Shown piece after piece: positions 52,867-61,019 of a DNA stretch of 61,019 nucleotides. Numbering within the stretch: the first letter of the stretch is position 1; each line of letters begins with the position of its first letter. Under the pieces are notes generated by a model. The model worked only from the letters and a program-made list of their open reading frames with translations. It did no database searches and was not told the origin of the DNA. Made by a program: the position numbers and the translations under genes. Source of the stretch: Microcaldota archaeon (GTDB taxonomy: Archaea; Micrarchaeota; Micrarchaeia; Micrarchaeales; CABMGC01); assembly GCA_021801225.1 (NCBI GenBank), contig JAJYYF010000007.1:1-61019 (forward strand). The letters run 5' to 3'.

Positions 52867-53775
52867 TCAACCACTTTCTAAAGAATTTTTTCCATGCCAG
52901 TAAAGATACTGTTGTGCGTACCCTGCAAAATCTCCCCATTTATTATATGCAAAATCATGTATGTAATTAACATTTTTCTTTTTACCTTTTAAGTATTTAT
53001 TTTCTACAACTCTTTTTATCCAGACATCTATTGGAAATGACTCGACGTGTTTATAACCAAATAAAAGAATACAGTCAGCTACTTTATCCCCGACGCCGTC
53101 AAGTTTAAGTAGTTCTTCCTTTGCTGTTTTGTACTCTAATCTGTTTAAATGATCGAATGAAAAACCATTTTTAATATTTGTTGAGACGCTTTTGATGTAC
53201 TTTGCCCTAAACCCAGTGCCACATGACATTAACTCAGAAATTGACGCTTTTGATATTCTTTCAGGAGTAGGAAAAAGAATTGTTTTTTTACCATCAATAT
53301 AGTAAGGCTCTCCGAATTTATTAATTAAGTTTTTCATTATTAACCTTATTCTTTTAAGATTATTAAACTGCGAAACAAGAAAACAAAGAGTTGTTTCCCA
53401 AGGAGGATTTTGAGTTACTCTCATGCCATAAAATCTATTTATTGCCTCTTCCATAAATTGATCTGTTTTAATTCTATTGTAAATTTTATTCATATCGTCA
53501 GTTATGCTTAAACGCTTTGTTATTTCCTTTTTTGCTGAGTTAGATGAATAATCGCCAAAGTAATCTAGTCTCAATATCCCATCTAAAGAGTTTTTACTAA
53601 CTAAAATTACACCTTTTTCAGTAGTATAACGAAGTATATCCCAATTATTTTTACGTATAAAATCTGAATAAAAAGTAAGTGGCTGTCCGCTCTCTATAGT
53701 ATCCTTTATGTTAAGGTCATGTGCCTCTATTTTTATCGGTTTTCTTAGCGATTCAAATGTTCCATCTAAATATAT
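52867..53775 (-). CDS. ogg: 8-oxoguanine DNA glycosylase (Ogg1/HhH-GPD), apparently started at ATA
   Basis: A HhH-GPD glycosylase that excises 8-oxoguanine. The helix-hairpin-helix LDGVGDKVADCILLF carries the catalytic Lys, and the nucleophile-activating Asp lies in FPIDVWIKR; CGTGFRAKYI is Ogg1-typical. The track starts at TTG 53574, which would delete the N-terminal TBP-like domain. The same frame upstream encodes it clearly (NIKDTIESGQPLTFY, matching Ogg's D-T-x-x-SGQ-xF block). No ATG, GTG or TTG is available; AGGTG-TTTTA-ATA gives a standard spacing, so ATA at 53775 is taken as start (302 aa, normal length). Confidence 0.85.
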   Translation of the reverse strand: MYLDGTFESLRKPIKIEAHDLNIKDTIESGQPLTFYSDFIRKNNWDILRYTTEKGVILVSKNSLDGILRLDYFGDYSSNSAKKEITKRLSITDDMNKIYNRIKTDQFMEEAINRFYGMRVTQNPPWETTLCFLVSQFNNLKRIRLIMKNLINKFGEPYYIDGKKTILFPTPERISKASISELMSCGTGFRAKYIKSVSTNIKNGFSFDHLNRLEYKTAKEELLKLDGVGDKVADCILLFGYKHVESFPIDVWIKRVVENKYLKGKKKNVNYIHDFAYNKWGDFAGYAQQYLYWHGKNSLESG

Positions 53776-53780
53776 TAAAA

Positions 53781-53785
53781 CACCT
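53781..53785 (-). promoter_or_regulatory. ribosome-binding site deciding an ATA start for ogg
   Basis: Minus strand AGGTG-TTTTA-ATA, directly after the GlyRS stop codon. The spacing of five bases between GTG and the start codon equals that of fifteen canonical genes in the window. Confidence 0.55.
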
Positions 53786-55264
<1,479 letters not shown>

Positions 55265-55397
55265 ATAATCAACATTATGTTTTTAAATGTACATTTATTA
55301 TAAATTACAAAAATATAAATTTTTTGTTTTTATTTAATTTATTAATTATAGCGATAGATATTTAATCATAAAGAAATAGAATATAATTGGTGTAATT

Positions 55398-56348
55398 GTG
55401 CCTAGTGATAATAAATTTAAAAAGTTTAAATCAAATAAAAGGTATACTCATAATTTTAAAGATAACTTTAAAAATAAAAATAACTACAAAGATAGACCTA
55501 GATATGATAATCAAACAGATAGAGACGATAGAAGAAGTAGATTTATGAAAAAGGCCAAAGGAGAGGTAATGATGGCATATAAAGCAACTGCCGTTGATCA
55601 CTCCATAATAGAAGCAATTAAGTCTTATAATGAACTCGAAAAGATAAGGAATATAATTTATGAAAGATTAGAAGAGTGGTATGGTGCTTATTTCCCAAAT
55701 TTAAAGTTAAACAACCATGAGACTTATGCAAAGATAATAACAAAAATCAACAATAAAAATGTAGATATAGATAACCTAAAGGAGATAGTTGGAGAGGAGC
55801 ATGAGAAAATACTTAAATTAATAAAGTCTTCAGAAGGATTTCCAGAGATAGAGTTAGATGAATACAAAGCAATGAGTGAACTCGCAGAAGAGGAGCTAGC
55901 AATAATTAGAGTACAAGATAATTTAGGGACTTTTCTAGAAATGCAGACAAAAAAATTAATGCCGAATGTAGTTTATTTGATAGATTATAAAATAGCTGCA
56001 GAGATGTTGAGTAGAGCTGGATCCTTAGAACATTTAGCTATACTACCAGCTAGTACTATACAGTTATTAGGTGCTGAAAAGGCACTCTTTAAGCATGTTA
56101 AGTTTGGAAGCAGGCCTCCTAAGTATGGCTACTTATTCAAATTACCAGAGCTTGCTAATCTTGATAAGAAAGAAAAGGGAAGGATGGCAAGAGTATATGC
56201 TACAAAGATTAGTATTGCTGCTAGAGCCGATTATTATACTAAAAGATTTATTGCAGATACATTAAAGGAGCAGATAAACAAGATTTTAAAGAAAAAGCCA
56301 TATCTTCAAAAAAATAATTCAGATGAAAATACCATTTCAGAAGATTAA
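55398..56348 (+). CDS. nop5: Nop5/Nop56-type C/D sRNP core protein lacking the N-terminal domain
   Basis: A 316-residue Nop5 relative. Residues 1-55 are a basic, Lys/Asn/Arg-rich disordered segment in place of the roughly 120-residue fibrillarin-binding domain. The coiled coil starts at AVDHSIIEAIKSYNELEKIR (66-85), and the NOP domain is complete (PNVVYLIDYKIAAEMLSRAG, LGAEKALFKHVKFGSRPPKYG). It binds L7Ae-associated C/D RNA to guide 2'-O-methylation. GTG start with GGTG-TAATT-GTG. No fibrillarin gene is adjacent, unlike most archaea. Confidence 0.9.
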   Translation: MPSDNKFKKFKSNKRYTHNFKDNFKNKNNYKDRPRYDNQTDRDDRRSRFMKKAKGEVMMAYKATAVDHSIIEAIKSYNELEKIRNIIYERLEEWYGAYFPNLKLNNHETYAKIITKINNKNVDIDNLKEIVGEEHEKILKLIKSSEGFPEIELDEYKAMSELAEEELAIIRVQDNLGTFLEMQTKKLMPNVVYLIDYKIAAEMLSRAGSLEHLAILPASTIQLLGAEKALFKHVKFGSRPPKYGYLFKLPELANLDKKEKGRMARVYATKISIAARADYYTKRFIADTLKEQINKILKKKPYLQKNNSDENTISED

Positions 56349-56419
56349 ATTGTAAAAAATCCGAATAAATCTATAAATTTAGTAAAACTTTTTAATATGT
56401 CTGAAATACTTTGGTATTT

Positions 56420-56917
56420 TTACCAAGGAACCTCTTTTAATTTTGCCTTATGTGCAATCTTATTTGTAAACTTATGCAAAACACCGGTTAGTATAAATAT
56501 AAAGATTAATCCATATATGCTAGGAAAGTTGCCTAGCGGAAATGCAAATAAAAGTGCAAATATAAGAAAAAGGTACTGATCCATAAGAAATATATCCTTT
56601 CCTTCTTTATGCCCCATCTGCCTCTTTATAAAACTGCCAAACATATCTCCAAATAAAGTTCCGAAACTTAATACTATGCCTATTACAAACATAAATGGTA
56701 GTGCAAGAGAGAACAGAGCGCCTATTAAAGTGCCTGAAAGCATTCCAAATACGAAGCCGCGTATGGTTTTATGCTTTCCTAAAATAGGTTTTCCACGAAA
56801 CTTTTTACCTAAATCTATAGGCCTTCCTCCACCAAATATTACGGGTGCTCCGTTAGCAACATATGCAGGGAAGATATAAATTAAGGGATAAAGTATTATT
56901 GTCCAAAGATAATCCAA
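56420..56917 (-). CDS. carS: CDP-archaeol synthase
   Basis: A 165-residue membrane enzyme of the CarS family that makes CDP-archaeol from CTP and unsaturated archaetidic acid, the branch point of archaeal polar lipids. It has four or five helices, the cytosolic loop PVIFGGGRPIDLG...GKHKTIRGF, and the second active-site loop GDMFGSFIKRQMGHKEG. Full length. TTG start in the context GTG-ATTTA-TTG. It confirms ether-lipid synthesis and links to the CDP-alcohol transferase at 15.7 kb. Confidence 0.93.
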   Translation of the reverse strand: MDYLWTIILYPLIYIFPAYVANGAPVIFGGGRPIDLGKKFRGKPILGKHKTIRGFVFGMLSGTLIGALFSLALPFMFVIGIVLSFGTLFGDMFGSFIKRQMGHKEGKDIFLMDQYLFLIFALLFAFPLGNFPSIYGLIFIFILTGVLHKFTNKIAHKAKLKEVPW

Positions 56918-57062
56918 TAAATCACAGTAATAATTGTAAAGATAAAGAGAACAATTATTAATATATTTCTATAGTAAAAAAATATTAGAATTTGATGTTT
57001 TTATCATAAATTTTTTTCTTTTGTATATTCAACTTGTTATTTTATTTTCTTAGAAGCTCTTT

Positions 57063-59747
57063 TTATCTACTTATTATACCTTCTGCACTTTCCTTTGAAC
57101 CTCCGCCTTTGAATGTAGATCCTATGTTTTTTTTAGCGAACTCCAAAGCTCCATAATCTGAATTAGAACCTGCGATACATACTACCTCTCCTTGTTTGTT
57201 TTTTGCAAGTAAAGTAAGAGATGGCCTTTGAAGAATTACATATGATAATGCCTTTCTAAGTATCTCCCTGCTTCCTTCTTGTTCAACCACAGCCGTACTC
57301 TTTGATGTATCTATATCACTTAAAAGCTGCTTTGCTATTACCTGAGCTAGCTCTTCATCCTTATCCCTTGATGACTTGAGCAACAAAGAGTAATCATTTC
57401 TCATTTTTTCTATCTTAAGATTAACACTTTCAAGATCTGAGTTAAGAGATGTTGCAATACTGCTTAGTTCATTGTGTTCATTTTGAATATACTCAAGAGC
57501 TGCTTTGCCCGCAACAAACTCTATTCTATCTACTCCATCGTGTATTCTTGATGTGTTTATTATCTTTATCATCCCTATTGAGCTTTCGTAAGAAGCAACA
57601 TGAAGTCCTCCGCATGCCTCAGCATCTATAAGTTTACCATTTTTATCAGTAATTATTATTATGCGCATAAGCTTTGCAGGAACTCCATGACCTTGATATA
57701 TTGTAAAGCCGTAACTTTGCTCTGCATCTGCACGGCTCATCTCTTTTACCTCAACCTTTATTCCATTGAAAAGTATTGTGTTTGCAAGGTCCTCTATAGC
57801 TTTTACATCTTCTGGAGTTAACTTTTCGTAATGAGCTATATCTATGTGTGCTTTATCCTCATCCTTTCTTGCGCCTTCCTGCCATGCGTGCTTGCCAAGT
57901 ATTGTCCTTGCAGATGCACTTATTATGTGAGTTGCTGTATGATGAGCCATTAATTTTTTCCTTCTTTCTGTATTTACAATACACTTTACAACTTTACCCT
58001 TTGATATATTTGCATCTGGAAGTTTTTTGAGTATATGGACTATAATGTTCCCTACCTTTTGTACATCCTCTACATCTATGCTATTTATAGTTCCTGTATC
58101 TGATGCTTGGCCTCCTCCTTCAGGATAGAAAGGGGTTTTGTCAAGTACAACGTACCTGTCTTTTACATAAAGAACCTTTGAACTTGACTCTGATTTTAAA
58201 TCATAATATAACTGCTCAGTTTTTGGCAGCTCTTCGTTAAAGTCTATATTTAATTTTTTTGTTTTTTCCTTTACTGCAAAGTCTCCTTTTATTATATCTT
58301 CATATGCATTATCAGGAAGTTCTATTTTTTTATCCTCTGCTGTGGCTATAGATGTAATAAGCTCTGGTGTTACGCCATTGCTTTCATATAAAACACGTAA
58401 CTCATCCTTTGTTATGCTTGATTTCTTTGATAGTATATTTGTTATTAGCTTTCCTGCTTTGTTTATTGAGGACTCATATCTTTTCGCTTCTACATCGATT
58501 ATTTTTGAGAGTATGTCTAAATTATCATTCAACTCAGGATATAGGCCTTTAAGCTCTACGGCTTGTTTTTCTGCTATCTCCATTATGCTTATATCCATTT
58601 CATACTCTTTTATGAATGCTAGAGCTCTACGTAGTATTACTCTTAGATTATAACCGCCGCCTATATTCGAAGGCAGTGCACCATCTGATACTCCAAACAA
58701 CAATGTTCTCGTATGATCAAGTATTGAATAAAATGCCTGCATCGGCTTTATTATCTTTGTATACTCATCACTGCTCAGTCCTGCTTTCTTAAGTATCTGT
58801 GTTTCTAATTTTTTGTACTCCTTTGTTTCGGTTACATCGAGCTCGCTTGCGTGCTTAGCGAATTTTTTAAATGCTACATTATTCATTTCGAAAGGTAATT
58901 CTTTCTTTGTTTTGCTTATTATGTCATGAAATACCGCATCGTATATATTGTCGAATCCAGTATAAAACCATAATAACCTCTCAAACCCCCAACCTACATC
59001 AACAACCTGGCCTTTAAGCTCGTGTACCTTACCATTTATGCTCTCGAATTGAGTAAATACATTGTTGACCAGCTCAAGTCCGTTTGAGAAGCCTTCTAAG
59101 CATGGGCCAAACTCTGAGAAATCTCCCATTGCCCATACGTCCTCGTTATATACAAGCTCCTCCTTTTTAACTCCTAGTATTCCAGTTAAAAATTTATAAT
59201 CAAGCTCCATCGTCCTGTCTCTCCAATAACCTTCTTTTGGATAGTTAAAGGCATGCTGACCTGCCATCATGAAGCTTGTAAGATGTCTTCCAGTAACACC
59301 TACATTTTCAATATCTCCAAACCTCAAGCAGATCTGTGGAACTATAAGCGGATTAGCGTTGTATTCAAAGTGCATAGCTCCGTTTTCTATTCTTTGAAAA
59401 TCTTGTATGCTAGCTATAGTGAAATAAAGATCCTGTCTCCATCTGCTAACAACAGGATATCTTTTAATGGAAGCATGATTATTCTCCTCAAAAAATTTAG
59501 AAAACTTTTTCCACATCTCTACGTATGAAATAGGAGTAGGTTTATCCTTGAAAAATGAGTACTCGGTATGCTCTGGATCTTGACAGGTATCCCTTTCTGA
59601 TATACTCCAGAAGTTCTTTCCACAGAGTTTGCAAGTATATCTGTTAAAGCCTTCCTTTTCGAATATCTTTGTTGAGTAGTAGGTTTTAGGATTTTTTGAG
59701 AACTCCTTTCTTAGCTCTTTTTTATCGAGTTTTATTCCATCAAGCAC
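57063..59747 (-). CDS. alaS: alanyl-tRNA synthetase
   Basis: An 894-residue archaeal-type AlaRS. The N-terminal class II core has GFNRYTCKLCGKNFWSISER and the family's W-x-QDLYFTIASIQ and MMAGQHAFNYP. The editing domain has HHTATHIISASARTILG and the CGGLHVAS zinc motif. The C-terminal C-Ala domain ends with FKGGGSKESAEGI. GTG start in GGTG-TTCAT-GTG. The gene is noticeably richer in G+C (about 40 percent in sampled lines versus 25-30 in neighbours), which may reflect selection on an abundant protein or acquisition. Confidence 0.97.
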   Translation of the reverse strand: MLDGIKLDKKELRKEFSKNPKTYYSTKIFEKEGFNRYTCKLCGKNFWSISERDTCQDPEHTEYSFFKDKPTPISYVEMWKKFSKFFEENNHASIKRYPVVSRWRQDLYFTIASIQDFQRIENGAMHFEYNANPLIVPQICLRFGDIENVGVTGRHLTSFMMAGQHAFNYPKEGYWRDRTMELDYKFLTGILGVKKEELVYNEDVWAMGDFSEFGPCLEGFSNGLELVNNVFTQFESINGKVHELKGQVVDVGWGFERLLWFYTGFDNIYDAVFHDIISKTKKELPFEMNNVAFKKFAKHASELDVTETKEYKKLETQILKKAGLSSDEYTKIIKPMQAFYSILDHTRTLLFGVSDGALPSNIGGGYNLRVILRRALAFIKEYEMDISIMEIAEKQAVELKGLYPELNDNLDILSKIIDVEAKRYESSINKAGKLITNILSKKSSITKDELRVLYESNGVTPELITSIATAEDKKIELPDNAYEDIIKGDFAVKEKTKKLNIDFNEELPKTEQLYYDLKSESSSKVLYVKDRYVVLDKTPFYPEGGGQASDTGTINSIDVEDVQKVGNIIVHILKKLPDANISKGKVVKCIVNTERRKKLMAHHTATHIISASARTILGKHAWQEGARKDEDKAHIDIAHYEKLTPEDVKAIEDLANTILFNGIKVEVKEMSRADAEQSYGFTIYQGHGVPAKLMRIIIITDKNGKLIDAEACGGLHVASYESSIGMIKIINTSRIHDGVDRIEFVAGKAALEYIQNEHNELSSIATSLNSDLESVNLKIEKMRNDYSLLLKSSRDKDEELAQVIAKQLLSDIDTSKSTAVVEQEGSREILRKALSYVILQRPSLTLLAKNKQGEVVCIAGSNSDYGALEFAKKNIGSTFKGGGSKESAEGIISR

Positions 59748-59804
59748 ATGAACACCAATAAATGTGAATATTATAAATTAAATCTATAAAATATTATGTA
59801 TTTT

Positions 59805-60695
59805 TTAAGAGTTTGCAGGTTCTTTCCACCATGTAGTACATTGTTTTCCAAAAAAATTGCACATTTTACAACGCCAAGAATTTTCTTCTAATACAGGTCT
59901 TGCTTCTCTATCACCTGACCAATAAGCCATTATATCGATTAAATTTTTTAAGAGCTCTTCCTTTGAGTAATTTATAGATAATTCTGATATCAATTTTCTA
60001 TTTGTTCTGTCAATATATCGTAATTGGATTGTATCATTTAACTGTGGTAAAAGTTTATATGAATTAAACATTAGTTTATGAATAGAGGTAAGAGATTGAT
60101 TCTCTTTTTTAATGCCTATAGAGTCCAAACCTTTTACAAAATTATCTGATAGATTCATTTTTTCTAAAGAATAAACATTTGAGAAGTTCTCATATGTATA
60201 ATTATTATTCTTAATATCAGATAAAAGAAGTTGATAAATAGACAATTGAAGTTTATCTGACTCTAACCTTAAACCTACAACGTTGTTATTTTTCCCATTT
60301 ATTGTTTTGTCTTCGGCTATAGTAACTTTACCGTTAGCTAAACGTAGTTCATCTATCTGACCTGATATTCTAAAACCATTTATAGAGCCATAAATTTTTA
60401 ACTCCCTGCAGTACCCATCCTTAAAGATATTGCTAATTCCCATATACGTTTCATATGCCCATTTGTAAAGTCTATCCGCATATGTTATTGGTTCTATTGG
60501 TAGGGCTCTAAGTACAGGTGCCTGTATTAAAGCGTGAGTAGCTGCGCCTTTGTTCATAGCTACTGTGTTGTAACCTCCGGTAGTTATAAATAACTCCATC
60601 TGCTTTTCGCACCACAACTGACTAGCTATATCCTTTACAGATATGCTTGTCTTCTTAAGACGTGCTAGCGCGCTTACTTTCTTATTTGAATCCAT
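59805..60695 (-). CDS. Exo5/Cas4-like PD-(D/E)XK nuclease with Fe-S motif
   Basis: A 296-residue nuclease of the Dem1/EXO5 type. SVKDIASQLWCEKQMEL contains the first cluster cysteine, the nuclease core has SGQIDELR and AEDKT followed by QLSIYQLLL, and the C-terminal RCKMCNFFGKQC supplies three more cysteines for a [4Fe-4S] cluster. Members degrade single-stranded DNA ends. Cas4 shares the fold, but no CRISPR array or cas gene is nearby. The ATG at 60695 (MDSNKK) is chosen, with GTG-TTAAAA-ATG; the track begins three codons earlier. A C/D-box RNA candidate lies immediately upstream. Confidence 0.85.
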   Translation of the reverse strand: MDSNKKVSALARLKKTSISVKDIASQLWCEKQMELFITTGGYNTVAMNKGAATHALIQAPVLRALPIEPITYADRLYKWAYETYMGISNIFKDGYCRELKIYGSINGFRISGQIDELRLANGKVTIAEDKTINGKNNNVVGLRLESDKLQLSIYQLLLSDIKNNNYTYENFSNVYSLEKMNLSDNFVKGLDSIGIKKENQSLTSIHKLMFNSYKLLPQLNDTIQLRYIDRTNRKLISELSINYSKEELLKNLIDIMAYWSGDREARPVLEENSWRCKMCNFFGKQCTTWWKEPANS

Positions 60696-60705
60696 TTTTA
60701 ACACT

Positions 60706-60768
60706 TTTCAGACCGCCTACCTATCTTCATCGCAATAAAGCTCCGCGATCACCAGATCTCATCATATA
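60706..60768 (-). ncRNA. candidate C/D-box sRNA
   Basis: The minus strand shows the C/D architecture: C box ATGATGA (60765-60759), a 13-base spacer, D'-like CGGA, a 9-base gap, C'-like CGATGAA, a 14-base spacer and D box CTGA (60711-60708). Total size is about 62 nt, normal for archaea, and the segment is much richer in G+C than its flanks. The guides would be GATCTGGTGATCG (D') and GATAGGTAGGCGG (D). It ends only about 13 bases before the Exo5 start codon, so it may be processed from that transcript. Targets not determined. Confidence 0.45.
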
Positions 60769-60800
60769 CATTTTTATTATTTAATAACATTAATAACACT

Positions 60801-61019
60801 ATGTTTAAACTTCAAGATAAGAAACTATTCATCTTTGATTGGGATGGAACCTTAAGCACATCAACATTGATTGTTGCCGGATCAAGGATATTTAGAAAAA
60901 GTTATAATATTAAAAATATAGAAAAAAACGCTAGCTATTACGAAGGTATAGGTAAACGTACAATTTCTTTAGAGTTAAAGGAGGATACTAACAAGGCATT
61001 TGCGCGCTTATATGATTTA
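60801..61019 (+). CDS. HAD-superfamily phosphatase (5' part, cut by window end)
   Basis: The first 73 codons of a haloacid-dehalogenase-type hydrolase. Motif I FIFDWDGTLSTS carries the nucleophilic aspartate near residue 13 and the second Asp two residues on. The remaining sequence is the start of the cap domain. The downstream part lies outside the window, so substrate class cannot be judged. A TTTTTATTATTTAATA box about 25 bases ahead of the ATG suggests leaderless transcription. Divergent from the Exo5-like gene. Confidence 0.85.
   Translation, partial: MFKLQDKKLFIFDWDGTLSTSTLIVAGSRIFRKSYNIKNIEKNASYYEGIGKRTISLELKEDTNKAFARLYDL

Noticed and set aside
53574-53574. TTG as the start of ogg
   Set aside because: It would discard a clearly encoded and family-matching N-terminal domain; no GTG-N5 context precedes it.
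59805-60695. Cas4 and a CRISPR locus
   Set aside because: The protein fits Exo5/Dem1 better, and no direct repeats with regular spacers or cas genes occur in the window.

Overview
This 61-kb window is AT-rich archaeal DNA with almost no non-coding space. Archaeal signatures include an archaeal 16S 5' end, aIF5A with the hypusine-site lysine, S24e and S27ae, GatDE, PriL, RfcL, RPA, Nop5, CDP-archaeol synthase, a Fap7-type kinase and archaeal IleRS/PheRS/GlyRS/AlaRS. The 16S gene departs from the usual archaeal 5' primer site, rRNA genes are unlinked, several proteins are trimmed, and a respiratory complex I is present. Together these suggest an ARMAN-type (Parvarchaeum/Micrarchaeum-like) DPANN archaeon; that placement is inference.

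Layout. 0-4.7 kb: 5' end of 16S rRNA (minus), a NUDIX gene preceded by a coupled broken frame, an AlkD-like gene with a decayed tandem partial copy, htpX-lemA, tRNA-Gly(UCC) and a lone 5S rRNA. 4.7-12.5 kb: gatD-gatE-AIM24, a membrane protein next to a two-cluster ferredoxin, an e-MtaB-type methylthiotransferase, a small zinc-ribbon protein and a sequon-rich surface protein. 12.5-19 kb: IleRS, a CDP-alcohol phosphatidyltransferase-like protein, a GT2 glycosyltransferase, a CPBP protease and an aIF5A-S24e-S27ae operon. 19-34 kb: a PKD/Ig-like surface protein, ArsR-SRPBCC pair, AlkZ-like protein, tRNA-Glu(CUC), RfcL, PheST, a MenA-polyprenyl synthase-MenG quinone set, ADH, Fap7-like kinase and PriL. 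35-44.3 kb: an 11-subunit complex I (ABCDHIJKLN plus inverted M) without NuoEFG. 44.3-61 kb: RPA, a panhandle RNA candidate, a beta-carbonic-anhydrase-like protein, a minus-strand run GlyRS-Ogg-translin-asparaginase-GatCAB-AspRS, then Nop5, CarS, AlaRS, an Exo5-like nuclease led by a C/D-box RNA candidate, and the start of a HAD phosphatase.

How it fits together. Indirect aminoacylation is fully represented: GatDE for Gln-tRNA, and a gatC-gatA-gatB-aspS operon with a bacterial-type AspRS for Asn-tRNA. Complex I lacking the NADH module plus MenA and MenG implies a naphthoquinone-linked respiratory chain fed by ferredoxin or another non-NADH donor. C/D-box RNA machinery is present, but Nop5 lacks its fibrillarin-binding N-terminal domain.

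The least expected signal concerns translation starts. At least fifteen genes share a GTG-N5-start arrangement (archaeal Shine-Dalgarno core, five bases, then ATG/GTG/TTG). Under the same rule, two clear coding frames (Ogg and a CPBP protease) have no canonical start at their N-terminus but place ATA exactly there, and RPA places ACG there. A second layer is leaderless: both large surface-protein genes carry the same CTTTATATATC promoter about 27 bases before their ATG.
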